From Salinigranum halophilum (GTDB lineage Archaea; Halobacteriota; Halobacteria; Halobacteriales; Haloferacaceae), in contig NZ_SSNL01000005.1 of NCBI RefSeq assembly GCF_007004735.1, forward strand, positions 248,001 through 312,000: 64,000 nucleotides of DNA. The letters run 5' to 3'. Shown here piece after piece: positions 33,391 to 42,118 of the stretch. Numbering within the stretch: the stretch's first letter is position 1; every line of letters starts with the position of its first letter. The notes under the pieces are model-generated. The model saw only the letters and a program-made list of their open reading frames with translations, ran no database searches and was not told where the DNA came from. Both the position numbers and the translations under genes were made by a program.

Positions 33391-34998
33391 ATGCAGCGAG
33401 GTCCGCTCGCCGTCGTTCTCGTCCTCGTTATCATCGGCAGCATCCCGGCACCGGTGGTCGCAGCGGAGCCGACAGTCGACCTCGCCGTCGACGGCACGCC
33501 GGCGGCTTCGGGTGACCGAGTGGTGGTCCCCGAAGACCCCCTCCTGTCGGTGAACGCGAGCGCGCGGACCACCGTCGAGCGTGTCGTCGTCCGCGTCGAC
33601 GACGCCACGGTCCGGACGTGGGTCCCGGGAACCCAGACGATGTCGGAGTCCCTGCGGCTCGACCTCGCCAACGAGCCGCAGGTGGTGCAGGTCATCGTCA
33701 CCGGCTCCGACGGGAGCGTTGCGGCGAGTCAGGTCACGGTCGAGAAAGACGAGGTGGCCCCGTTCATCGGGTTCGAAGCGCCGTTCGAGAGCGACCCCCT
33801 CGGACAGCCACCGGCGTCAGTCAGCCTGTCGGAGTCGAGCGTGACGCTCTCGGGGACGCTCTCCGACGCCTCGACCGTCGAGTTCGTCCGCATCACCCGA
33901 CAGCACCGCTCACAGAGTGCCATCGACTACAAGGTGGTGAGCCAGACCCACGTCGTCCGTGACCCCGGCGAGCGCTTCTCGCAGGAGCTCTTCTTTGGGC
34001 CCGGCGTGAACACGGCGCGCGTCGTCGTCCAGGACGAGTTCGGGAACAGCCGGACCTACCAGCTCACGTTCGAGATTACGGACACGACCGAGCCGGGGCT
34101 CTCGCTCGACGGCGTCCCCCGGGAGACTTCGTCGTCGACGGTGTTCATCAACGGGACCGCGACGGACAACGTCCAGGTCGGCACTGTCTCGTACGGCGTC
34201 TTCGGCGAGGTGGCTCGCCGCTCTATCGTCGTCGGACAGGGACCCGGCGCCGACCCCGCCCGCGAGCAGGTCCGATTCAGCCACGAGGTCGAACTCGTGC
34301 CGGGACCGAACCGCATCACCGTCTGGGCGACCGACACGAGCGGGAACGAGGTCAAAGAGCTCGTCGTCGTCGACTACGCCCGGAACGTCGTACCGACGGT
34401 CACGGTCGACGAGACCCGGACCCATCTCGTCGCCGACAGCGAGGTACACGTCTACGGCGCTGCACGCGACGGCCGCGTCAGCGCCGTCTCCGTCGAGACT
34501 GTCGACGAGGGTGGAGCGGTCGTCGACTTCGAGCAGGTGTACGACGGGGGGGACGTGTGGAACGACGTCGCGTTCGAGGAAGAACTCGCCCTCGCCGACG
34601 AGGGGGAGACGACGGTCGTGGTCCGTGCCGTCGACGCCGACGGCACCGAACACGTCACGCGGTACGCGGTGCCGACCACGCCAGCGGAGGGCGGTGACGG
34701 CGCTGGTGACGCCGAAGCTGCGACCGCCACCGAGCAGGTGGGAGCGGACAGCACGACGGCCGAGGAGGGTGCCGAGGCGAACAAGGCGGGCGAGACGACG
34801 CAGTCGTCGACGGCGGTCGAAGACGGCGGCTTCGGCGTGTTCGCCGTCGCAGCGCTCCTCGTCGTGGTGCTCTCTGCGGCTCGCCTGCGCGATGTGACGG
34901 TCGAGATTCCCATCGAGAAGTACGTCGATATGGACGACACGCAGGTGTCGCTGCCGTCGCTGTCGTCGTTACCCTCGCTCCCGCGGCTCCGGCGCTGA
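33391..34998 (+). CDS. Exported, C-terminally anchored surface protein with Ig-like repeats
   Basis: 535 residues. It has a Sec signal (LAVVLVLVIIGSIPAPVVAA), then about four beta-sandwich-like repeats between 27 and 415, each with patterns such as VFINGTATDNVQVGTVSYGV and PGPNRITVWATDTSGNEV. A low-complexity Glu/Ala/Thr linker (about 424-470) and one membrane helix (GVFAVAALLVVVLSAARL) follow, then a short cytosolic tail with an LPSLSSLPSLPRL motif. The architecture is that of a cell-surface adhesion or stalk protein; no enzyme motif is seen. Confidence 0.75.
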   Translation: MQRGPLAVVLVLVIIGSIPAPVVAAEPTVDLAVDGTPAASGDRVVVPEDPLLSVNASARTTVERVVVRVDDATVRTWVPGTQTMSESLRLDLANEPQVVQVIVTGSDGSVAASQVTVEKDEVAPFIGFEAPFESDPLGQPPASVSLSESSVTLSGTLSDASTVEFVRITRQHRSQSAIDYKVVSQTHVVRDPGERFSQELFFGPGVNTARVVVQDEFGNSRTYQLTFEITDTTEPGLSLDGVPRETSSSTVFINGTATDNVQVGTVSYGVFGEVARRSIVVGQGPGADPAREQVRFSHEVELVPGPNRITVWATDTSGNEVKELVVVDYARNVVPTVTVDETRTHLVADSEVHVYGAARDGRVSAVSVETVDEGGAVVDFEQVYDGGDVWNDVAFEEELALADEGETTVVVRAVDADGTEHVTRYAVPTTPAEGGDGAGDAEAATATEQVGADSTTAEEGAEANKAGETTQSSTAVEDGGFGVFAVAALLVVVLSAARLRDVTVEIPIEKYVDMDDTQVSLPSLSSLPSLPRLRR

Positions 34999-35007
34999 GT
35001 CCTCGTT

Positions 35008-35463
35008 TCAGCGGGTGGCCCGGCTGTGCATCCCGCTCACCTCGTCGACGTCGAGCGCCCAGCCGAGGATGTCCCGCATCGGTTCCGATTCGGCGAACAG
35101 CGTCGGGAACCACGCGTTGTCCTCTAGCGCGTCGCGGACGGCGGGCCACTCGTCGTCGTCGACGACGCGAAGGGTCCCCGACGCGATGACCGTCCGCCAC
35201 TCCTCGCGCGAGGGGACGTCGAACGCCAGGAACGAGGCGCGTTCGGTGGCCTCGCTGAACCGCTCTTTCCTGCTCTCTTCGCCCGGTCGGAGGAAGACGA
35301 AGTAGAGCCGCTCGGTCTCGGGGTCGCAGCCGTAGCTGATCGGAATCCCGTAGGCCACCCCGTCGGCGGCGAGCGAGAGGACGCCGAACCCCTGCTCGGT
35401 GAGGAACTGCCGGGCGGCCTCGTCGTCCATCTCGTTGCCCTGGATGCTTGGGAACGTCTTCAT
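35008..35463 (-). CDS. Pyridoxamine 5'-phosphate oxidase-family (FMN-binding split barrel) protein
   Basis: 151 residues. It has the split-barrel pattern of the general stress/heme-FMN group: an N-terminal helix EMDDEAARQFLTEQGFGVLS, then AYGIPISYGCDPETERLYFVF, FLAFDVPSREEWRTVIASGTLRVV. It likely binds FMN or F420; the substrate is unknown. The ATG at 35463 is chosen; an in-frame ATG at 35490 exists and would add 9 residues. Its stop lies 10 bases from the convergent exported-protein stop. Confidence 0.75.
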   Translation of the reverse strand: MKTFPSIQGNEMDDEAARQFLTEQGFGVLSLAADGVAYGIPISYGCDPETERLYFVFLRPGEESRKERFSEATERASFLAFDVPSREEWRTVIASGTLRVVDDDEWPAVRDALEDNAWFPTLFAESEPMRDILGWALDVDEVSGMHSRATR

Positions 35464-35560
35464 ACTGCCACAAACGTTACCGAGTGACATAAGCGAAGCT
35501 GACAGTTCTCTCGGACTGAGAGGGCGCGTGGTTTTTCTTCACGCCCGGGTAAACGGGGAC

Positions 35561-36325
35561 GTGAGCGTCGAGACACTCCATCGACCGGCCCACCGTGACG
35601 CGCTCGTCGCCCTGGAACGGGCGTTCGACCGGGGCGACATGGTCGTGGTCTTCGGCCGCTGTACGGTGGAGTACGACGGCCGGGCATCGAGTTCGCTCGG
35701 CCCCGGTGACCGGCTCCTCGTCCTGAAACCCGACGGGTCGGCACTCGTCCACACCGACGAGAAGCGCACGCCCGTCAACTGGCAGCCGCCGGGAAGCGAA
35801 CACCACGCGAGCGTCCGCGAGGGTCGACTGCGCGTCCGGTCGAAGCGGACGACCCCCGACGAACGGCTCGACGTTCGATTCGAGCGCATCGACCAGCTCT
35901 CGGCGTTCGCCGTGTCGGAGCGTGCGGAGCTCGCGTTGACTGGGAGCGAGGAGGACCTCCGGACCCGAATCCTCGACGACCCCACACTCGTCGAGGCGGG
36001 GTTCGAACCGCTCGAGACGGAGCGAGAGACGATGGCCGGTCCGGTCGACGTGTTCGGGCGCGACGACGAGGGGCGGGCGGTCGTCGTCGAGTTGAAACGC
36101 CGGCGGGTCGGGCCGGGCGCGGTCAGACAGCTCCAGGGGTACGTCGACGCCGTCAGCCGCGAGACGGGTGACGAGACGGTCAGGGGCGTGCTCGTGGCCC
36201 CCTCCGTCACCGACCGGGCGGCGGCGCTGCTGGAGGAGAACGGGTTCGGTTTCGTCGCGCTGGGGCCGGACGGCGAACGGGACGCGGACGAAGCGTCGGC
36301 CACGGGCGACTCGCCCGAGTCGTAG
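35561..36325 (+). CDS. nucS: Endonuclease NucS (EndoMS-like)
   Basis: 254 residues from a GTG start. The N-terminal domain has VVFGRCTVEYDGRASSSLGPGDRLLVLKPDG, as in NucS/EndoMS. The C-terminal nuclease has the RecB-like PD-(D/E)XK elements: ETMAGPVDVFGRDDEGR, VVVELKRRRVGPGAVRQL with the conserved E-x-K, and QLQGYVDAV. It acts on mismatches and branched DNA and is a candidate mismatch repair nuclease in archaea. The GTG at 35561 was chosen because the region just after it (HRDALVALERAFDRGDMVVVFG) is conserved in relatives; an in-frame ATG lies farther upstream. Confidence 0.8.
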   Translation: MSVETLHRPAHRDALVALERAFDRGDMVVVFGRCTVEYDGRASSSLGPGDRLLVLKPDGSALVHTDEKRTPVNWQPPGSEHHASVREGRLRVRSKRTTPDERLDVRFERIDQLSAFAVSERAELALTGSEEDLRTRILDDPTLVEAGFEPLETERETMAGPVDVFGRDDEGRAVVVELKRRRVGPGAVRQLQGYVDAVSRETGDETVRGVLVAPSVTDRAAALLEENGFGFVALGPDGERDADEASATGDSPES

Positions 36326-36334
36326 ACCGGGGGG

Positions 36335-36973
36335 TCAGTCGAGGCCCGCCAAGCGACGGAAGTTCGCCACGGTGCGGGCGGCCGTGACGTCGCTGAAGTC
36401 CCGCGAGCCCACCCACCCGAAGTCGCGTTCGACTCGAGAGAGCACGTCGGCGGTGAACTCCGGGTGGTACTGCGTGGTCCAGACGGGCGCGTCGATGTGC
36501 CGCGAGGCCAGGTGCGGGTAGTAGTCGGCGCTGGCGATGGACTCCATGCCGTCGCCCAGGTCGGTGACGTGGTCGCCGTGGACCATCGGGAACGTCGGGT
36601 TCACCGCGTCGAATAGCGGGTCGTCCGCGAGGTCGGCGTCGACGAGGCGGGCGGTGAGTCCCCGATGTTCGACGCGACCGCCGAGCGCGTCGTTCACCAG
36701 CTGGTGGCCGAAGCAGACACCGAGGGTCGGAATCTCCGCGTCGACGAGCCGACGGACCAGGTCCGTCGCGTCGTGAATCCACGGCCTGTCGTCGGCCTCG
36801 TACACGCCCGCCGTGCTCCCGGTGATGACGACGGCGTCGACGCCGTCGAGCGACGGGCTCTCGCCCCGAGAGGGGTAGTGATGGTGCTCGTGTGCCGGGA
36901 GCAGTTCGCGGAGCGCCCGCGGGAGATACCCGTAGGCGTCGGGGTCGACCTCGGTGTCGCAGACCAGGAGCAT
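36335..36973 (-). CDS. Class I glutamine amidotransferase (GATase1) protein
   Basis: 212 residues, one GATase1 domain. The catalytic Cys is in LGVCFGHQLVNDALGG, and the His-x-Glu pair is in QYHPEFTADV near the end; PWIHDATDLVRRLVDAEIPT is the usual preceding helix. The protein resembles GMP-synthase glutaminase-like proteins that stand alone, with no synthetase nearby, so its acceptor is unknown. The ATG at 36973 begins directly at the first strand MLLVCDTEVD. It converges on nucS with a 9-base gap. Confidence 0.8.
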   Translation of the reverse strand: MLLVCDTEVDPDAYGYLPRALRELLPAHEHHHYPSRGESPSLDGVDAVVITGSTAGVYEADDRPWIHDATDLVRRLVDAEIPTLGVCFGHQLVNDALGGRVEHRGLTARLVDADLADDPLFDAVNPTFPMVHGDHVTDLGDGMESIASADYYPHLASRHIDAPVWTTQYHPEFTADVLSRVERDFGWVGSRDFSDVTAARTVANFRRLAGLD

Positions 36974-37141
36974 CACTGCGAGAAGAGAGCGCAGGTGACG
37001 AGAGCGCTTCGATGTTCGAGACAGGGCCGATGTTCGAGACGGGGCGCGCGACACACGACCGCACGCTCGACGAGCACGGGGCCGGGCGCGTACGTTCACG
37101 ATATCCTGATTTTGGGAGCCGTTAACACGTCTTAATCGGTT

Positions 37142-37151
37142 CATACTTAAC
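37142..37151 (+). promoter_or_regulatory. TATA-like promoter of a zinc microprotein
   Basis: CATACTTAAC, about 30 bases before the ATG at 37177; the region 37085-37176 contains several other AT-rich blocks, including GTTAACACG. Confidence 0.4.
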
Positions 37152-37176
37152 ACATCAGCTGTCGTGACTGTCTCTC

Positions 37177-37335
37177 ATGGCATGGCGACCAGTCGAAGTC
37201 TCGTGTCCGTGCTGTGAGACGACCGTCCGGACCGACCTCGATGCGGTCCTCCCGGACGGGGGCGGAGAACAGCTCCAGGGACGCGACCTCGCGTGTCGCG
37301 TATGTGACCACGAGTTCGAAGTGCTGTACTTCTGA
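37177..37335 (+). CDS. Zinc-finger microprotein, 52 residues
   Basis: The frame from 37177 to 37335 encodes [17 protein letters not shown], then an acidic linker, and [16 protein letters not shown] at the end. The two CxxC pairs 28 residues apart would bind one zinc. A TATA-like element about 30 bases upstream and the tidy ends support a real gene. It belongs with the small zinc finger proteins common in haloarchaea, some of which regulate or tune biofilm and swarming; the role of this one is unknown. Confidence 0.75.
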   Translation: MAWRPVEVSCPCCETTVRTDLDAVLPDGGGEQLQGRDLACRVCDHEFEVLYF

Positions 37336-37510
37336 GCCGTCGGACCCGCTGGACGCGAGCCGTCACACGGCGAGCGCGACGGTGTCGCCTCCCGTGTGGG
37401 GGAGCGACAGTCCGGCCGAACACGGGTGTGAGACCGGGAAACCAACCCACGGCGCGAGGGCGCTTCGAAGCCCTTTTAGCCCGCGTGGACGTTCGCCAAC
37501 GCAAGTAACC

Positions 37511-38041
37511 ATGGCAGATAAACCGGCCTCCATGTACCGGGAGATCGATACGTCCGCGTACACCCGACGGGAGTACATCACGGGCGTTCCCGGCTCGAAG
37601 ATCGCACAGTTCAACATGGGCAACCTCCAGACCGGCCCCGACGACTACCCGGTCCACATCAGCCTCCGCGTCGAGGAGGAGTGTCAGATTCGCCACGGCT
37701 CGCTCGAGTCGGCGCGCCTGTCAGCGAACCGCCGCATGCTGAAGCACGTCGGACAGGAGAACTACAAGATGATCCTCCACAAGCACCCCCACCACGTCAT
37801 CCGCGAGAACAAGCAGGCGACGGGTGCGGGTGCCGACCGTGTCTCCGACGGGATGCGCCAGTCGTTCGGCAAACCCGTCGGGACGGCTGCCCGCATCATG
37901 AACGGCGAGGTCGTCTTCAGTATCTACTGCCAGCCCGAGCACGCCGACATCGCGAAGGACGCGCTCCGCCGCTCGTACAACAAGATGTCGCCGCCGTGCC
38001 GCATCGTCGTCGAGAAGGGCGAAGAACTCCTCGTCGCGTAA
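37511..38041 (+). CDS. rpl10e: 50S ribosomal protein L16/L10e
   Basis: 176 residues, the usual archaeal length. Characteristic blocks: [20 protein letters not shown], then [75 protein letters not shown]. It binds 23S rRNA near the peptidyl transferase centre and helps place tRNA. The ATG at 37511 matches the N-terminal [10 protein letters not shown] of relatives. A CTTTTAG TATA-like element (37468-37474) lies about 40 bases upstream. Confidence 0.95.
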   Translation: MADKPASMYREIDTSAYTRREYITGVPGSKIAQFNMGNLQTGPDDYPVHISLRVEEECQIRHGSLESARLSANRRMLKHVGQENYKMILHKHPHHVIRENKQATGAGADRVSDGMRQSFGKPVGTAARIMNGEVVFSIYCQPEHADIAKDALRRSYNKMSPPCRIVVEKGEELLVA

Positions 38042-38132
38042 GCGCCGACGGGCCGGCCAGGGGCCGTGCACTGACCGCCGGCGAACGCCGAGAACGCGAA
38101 CCGTTTTTCTCCCGTCGTTCCACCGAGCGTGT

Positions 38133-38999
38133 ATGCTCCGGTTGGCAGTCACCACGCAGGCGGAGACGTTCGAACGGATGCGCGACCCGCTCTGTGACCG
38201 CGATATCGAGACCGTCGCGCTCCGGTCGAAAGGGCGCGCGCTTCGTCTCACCGACTCGAGCGACCTGCCAGCCGTCGACGTCGGGTTCGTCTTCCCCTCC
38301 CGGCCGATGGAGGGCGGCGCGCTCGACGCGCTGCTCGGCGTCCCGTGGGTGAACGACCGCGACGCGGTCTTGACCTCACGGAACAAGGGCGGCGTAATCG
38401 CTGCGCTCGCAGACTCGGGACTACCGGTGCCGGAGACGACCATGCTGTCGAACCCCGTCTCGGAGGCCGACCTGCTCGACGCGGTCTCGGGCCTGTCGTA
38501 CCCGCTCGTCGTGAAGCCAAACTCCACGACGCGCGGTGTCGGCGTCACCCGGGTCGAAGACGAGGACTCGCTCCTCGGCGTCGTCGACTACCTCGACCTG
38601 GTCCACGACTACCGCGCGACGGGCGACAAGTCGTATCTCGTCCAGGAGTTCCTCCCTGGTGCGCGCGATTACCGCGCGATGGTCGTCGACGGCGACTGTT
38701 ACGGCGGGGTCGAGCGCCGCCTCCCCGAGGCCGCACGCGAGCGTGGGCGCTGGAAGCACAACGTCCACCGTGGGGCCGAAGCCGAGTCCGTCGCCCTCCC
38801 GCCGCGGGTTCGCGACCTCGCCGAGGAGACGGCCGCGGCGCTCGGTATCGACTACCTGGGCGTGGACGTCCTCGTCTCGGAATCGCGGGTCGTCGTCAAC
38901 GAGACGAACGCGCGACCGACCATCGACCACGCCGACAAGTACGACGACGGGTTCTACGACGCGCTCGCGAGGCTCGTCGAGCGACGGGCGAGCGAGTGA
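38133..38999 (+). CDS. ATP-grasp ligase, RimK-like
   Basis: 288 residues. ATP-grasp features in order: LTSRNKGGVIAALADSGLP (about 81-99), SYPLVVKPNSTTRGVGVTRV with the ATP-binding Lys (about 122-141), YLVQEFLPGARDYRAMVVDG (about 168-187), and the metal-binding VVNETNARPTIDH (about 252-264). Enzymes of this group form an acyl-phosphate and join it to an amine; RimK relatives add Glu to proteins or make small peptides. The acceptor is unknown. It begins 91 bases after rpl10e in the same direction, which by itself proves nothing. Confidence 0.8.
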   Translation: MLRLAVTTQAETFERMRDPLCDRDIETVALRSKGRALRLTDSSDLPAVDVGFVFPSRPMEGGALDALLGVPWVNDRDAVLTSRNKGGVIAALADSGLPVPETTMLSNPVSEADLLDAVSGLSYPLVVKPNSTTRGVGVTRVEDEDSLLGVVDYLDLVHDYRATGDKSYLVQEFLPGARDYRAMVVDGDCYGGVERRLPEAARERGRWKHNVHRGAEAESVALPPRVRDLAEETAAALGIDYLGVDVLVSESRVVVNETNARPTIDHADKYDDGFYDALARLVERRASE

Positions 39000-39014
39000 G
39001 AGAACGAGGAGGGC

Positions 39015-39380
39015 CTACTCGACGTCGATGGCGGCGGAGTCTTCGACCTTGTCGAAGGTCACCTGGAGGACGCCGTTGTTGAACGACGCGGAGGCGGAGT
39101 GCTCGTCGACGCGCGCCGGGAGTCGGATGCGCTCGTCGTACTCGCGTCGGTCCGACGCGGCCGAGACGGTGAGTGTCTCACCGTCGCATTTGAGGTCGAT
39201 CGCCTCCTTCTCCACGCCCGGAAGGTCCGCGACGAGGCGAACGGTGTCACCCTCGTCGAAGACGTCGACGTGGGTCTCGGAGGCGAACCCGGTGGTATCG
39301 CCGCCAGTCATTTCGCTCATCATCCGTTCGATCTCACCGAAGATGGAGTCGAACGGATCGTCACGGTCGTCTCTTCGCAT
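39015..39380 (-). CDS. hsp20: Small heat shock protein Hsp20
   Basis: 121 residues. A short N-terminal arm (FDSIFGEIERMMSEM) precedes the alpha-crystallin domain: ETHVDVFDEGDTVRLVADLP, VEKEAIDLKCDGETLTVSAA, and the end RLPARVDEHSASASFNNGVLQV, whose FNNGVLQV matches the A-x-x-x-n-G-v-L signature. It lacks a C-terminal IxI tail. As a chaperone it holds unfolding proteins. The ATG at 39380 is chosen because the longer frame upstream is not conserved-looking. Confidence 0.88.
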   Translation of the reverse strand: MRRDDRDDPFDSIFGEIERMMSEMTGGDTTGFASETHVDVFDEGDTVRLVADLPGVEKEAIDLKCDGETLTVSAASDRREYDERIRLPARVDEHSASASFNNGVLQVTFDKVEDSAAIDVE

Positions 39381-39569
39381 AGACAGGGGTATGGGTTTTC
39401 GTACCAAAAGCCTTCTGTAATCCGAATCATCTGCGAGAATCGGGGGCGGGCGATGGACGCGACGGACACGAACGAAGCCGCCCCGCTGAGCCCGTCGGTG
39501 TCGCGAGTGCACAGTTCCGAAACAGATTTAGTCCGTGGTTGAGGATATGTACCCGTAACTAACTCGCTT

Positions 39570-40619
39570 ATGAGTGAAAAATCGTACCTGAGTGCCGGTG
39601 ACGACGTCCCCGCGGAGGAGGTCGTCAGGGTGGGACTCAACGGCTTCGGGCGCATCGGTCGCAACATCTTCCGAGCGGTACAGGAGAACCCGCGAATCGA
39701 CCTGGTCGGCATCAACGACGTCATGTCGTTCGACGACATGGCGTACCTCGCCAAGTACGACTCCGTCATGCCGCGGCTCGACGGCGTCGAACTCGACGAG
39801 GACCAGCTCACCATCGGGGGGACCTCGGTCGACCTGTACAACGTGCAGTCGCCCGCCGAACTGCCGTGGGACGACCTCGACGTCGACGTGGCCCTCGAGT
39901 GTACGGGCATCTTCCGCACGTACGAGGACGCCTCGGCACACCTCGAAGCCGGCGCGGACAAGGTCGTCATCTCGGCCCCGCCGAAAGGCGACGAGCCCGT
40001 CAAGCAGATCGTCTACGGCGTCAACCACGACGAGTACGACGGCGAGGACGTCGTCTCCAACGCCTCGTGTACGACGAACTCCGTGACGCCGGTCGCGAAG
40101 GTGCTCGACGAGGAGTTCGGCATCATCGCCGGTCAGCTCACGACGGTTCACTCGTACACCGGGAGCCAGAGCATCATCGACGCGCCGCAGGCCAAGCGCC
40201 GCCGCGGCCGTGCCGCCGCCGAGAACATGGTTCCCACGAGCACGGGCGCCGCACAGGCGACCACCGAAATCCTGCCCCAGCTCGACGGGAAGCTCGACGG
40301 GATGGCCATCCGCGTCCCGACGGTGAACGGCTCGCTCACCGAACTCGTCGTCAACCTCGAAGACGAGCCGAGCGCCGAGGAGATCAACGACGCGTTCATG
40401 GACTACGCAGCCGGCGAGATGGCGGGTGTCCTCGGCGTCACCGACGACCAGATCGTCTCCCGCGACATCCTCGGAAACCCCCACTCGTCGTACGTCGACC
40501 TCGACTCGACGAACGTCGTCGCCGGCGGCACGCAGGCGAAGATCCTCACGTGGTACGACAACGAGTACGGGTTCTCGAACCGGATGCTCGACGTCGCCGC
40601 GTTCCTCACCGACAACTGA
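39570..40619 (+). CDS. gapI: Glyceraldehyde-3-phosphate dehydrogenase, bacterial-type (GapI)
   Basis: 349 residues with NGFGRIGR (NAD(P)-binding, 24-31), the catalytic NASCTTN with Cys167, HSYTG, and the C-terminal WYDNEYGFSNRM. This is the classical type I GAPDH. In Haloferax a type I enzyme acts in glycolysis and is distinct from the archaeal GapII. It lies directly upstream of pgk on the same strand, so the two steps from glyceraldehyde 3-phosphate to 3-phosphoglycerate are encoded together. A GATTTAG element (39522-39528) lies 42-48 bases before the ATG. Confidence 0.92.
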   Translation: MSEKSYLSAGDDVPAEEVVRVGLNGFGRIGRNIFRAVQENPRIDLVGINDVMSFDDMAYLAKYDSVMPRLDGVELDEDQLTIGGTSVDLYNVQSPAELPWDDLDVDVALECTGIFRTYEDASAHLEAGADKVVISAPPKGDEPVKQIVYGVNHDEYDGEDVVSNASCTTNSVTPVAKVLDEEFGIIAGQLTTVHSYTGSQSIIDAPQAKRRRGRAAAENMVPTSTGAAQATTEILPQLDGKLDGMAIRVPTVNGSLTELVVNLEDEPSAEEINDAFMDYAAGEMAGVLGVTDDQIVSRDILGNPHSSYVDLDSTNVVAGGTQAKILTWYDNEYGFSNRMLDVAAFLTDN

Positions 40620-40764
40620 GACGAGACCGAGCGCCGCCGCCGGGACCGACTCCCGAACCACACTTTCACCCCGACCCGAGAGCGCCGCCGCCCGCCCGAA
40701 CACGGCGACCACCCCGACCGAATCCGCACACGACTAAGTGCCCGTCACGCGACGGTTCGGATAC

Positions 40765-41970
40765 ATGTTCGACACACTCGACGACCTCGACCCCGACCAG
40801 CGCGTCCTCGTCCGCCTCGACCTGAACTCCCCCGTCGAAGACGGCGTCGTCCAGGACAACCGCCGCTTCGACAGACACGCCGAGACGGTGCGCGACCTCT
40901 CCGAAGCCGGCCACCGCGTCGCGCTCGTGGCCCACCAGGGACGCCCGGGTGGTGACGACTTCGTCTCGCTCGAACAACACGCGGACATCCTCGCCGAGCA
41001 CGCCGGCGTCGACGTGGACTTCGTCGACTCGACGTTCGGTGACCGGGCGATAGCGGCCATTCGTGACCTCGAGGCGGGCGACGTGCTCCTCCTCGAGAAC
41101 ACCCGGATGACCGACGACGAACTGCCCGAGAAGGAGCCCGAAGCCCACTCGAAGAGCGAGTTCGTCCAGACGCTCGCCCCGGAGTTCGACGCGTACGTCA
41201 ACGACGCGTACTCCGCCTCGCACCGCGCGCACGCCTCTCTCGTCGGCTTTCCCCTGGTCCTCCCGGCGTTCGCCGGCCGGGTGATGGTCTCGGAGTACGA
41301 GGCCAACTCCGCCATCGCGACGAAGGAGTTCGACGGCGACGTGACGATGGTCGTCGGCGGCACCAAGGCGACGGACGTCATCTCGGTGATGAACGCCATC
41401 GGCGACAAGGTCGACACCTTCTGTCTGGGTGGCATCGCCGGCGAACTGTTCCTCCGCGCGGCGGGGAACCCCGTGGGAGAGGACATCGAGGGGATGGACC
41501 TCTTCGACGACCAGTGGGAGACGAACCACGAGACCATCGAGGAACTCCTCGACGAGCGCGGCGACCAGATCGAACTCGCCGTCGACCTCGCCTACGAGGA
41601 CGAGAACGGTGAGCGCGCGGAGAGTCCCGTCGCGAGCATCACCGAGAAGGACCGCGCCTTCCTCGACGTCGGCTCCGACACCGTCGCCGAGTACGACCCG
41701 CTCATCAGAGACTCCGAGGCCGTCTTCGTCAAGGGCGCGCTGGGGCTGTTCGAGGACGAGCGCTTCGCGACCGGCACCGTCGGAGTACTCGAAGCCATCG
41801 CCGAGACGGACTGCTTCTCCGTCGTCGGCGGCGGCGACACCTCCCGCGCCATCGAGATGTACGGGCTCTCGGAGGACGACTTCTCACACGTCTCCATCGC
41901 CGGCGGGGCGTACATCCGCGCGCTGACGGGCGAACCGCTCGTCGCGGTCGAACTGCTGAAGCACACGTAA
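40765..41970 (+). CDS. pgk: Phosphoglycerate kinase
   Basis: 401 residues. Family blocks: RVLVRLDLNSPVEDG, HQGRPG, LLLENTRM, VNDAYSASHRAHAS, MVVGGTKATDV, and the C-terminal SVVGGGDTSRAIEMYG, which binds ATP. It transfers phosphate between 1,3-bisphosphoglycerate and ADP, forming ATP in glycolysis. The ATG at 40765 is preferred over an upstream GTG in the same frame because MFDTLDDLDPDQRVLVRLDL is the conserved start. It ends 148 bases before the stop of the convergent gapII. Confidence 0.94.
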   Translation: MFDTLDDLDPDQRVLVRLDLNSPVEDGVVQDNRRFDRHAETVRDLSEAGHRVALVAHQGRPGGDDFVSLEQHADILAEHAGVDVDFVDSTFGDRAIAAIRDLEAGDVLLLENTRMTDDELPEKEPEAHSKSEFVQTLAPEFDAYVNDAYSASHRAHASLVGFPLVLPAFAGRVMVSEYEANSAIATKEFDGDVTMVVGGTKATDVISVMNAIGDKVDTFCLGGIAGELFLRAAGNPVGEDIEGMDLFDDQWETNHETIEELLDERGDQIELAVDLAYEDENGERAESPVASITEKDRAFLDVGSDTVAEYDPLIRDSEAVFVKGALGLFEDERFATGTVGVLEAIAETDCFSVVGGGDTSRAIEMYGLSEDDFSHVSIAGGAYIRALTGEPLVAVELLKHT

Positions 41971-42118
41971 GCGGTCGAGTCGGACGCGACGCGTCGGTGA
42001 TGACGCCCCAGGTTCGGTCTCGGGCGCAAGCGGCGGCGTACCGTCGGAGCGGCGAGAAACGGACGGCGACGGCGTGAGTGAGAGACGGAGGTCGCAGTGA
42101 CGGCTCTCCGGGCCGTTT

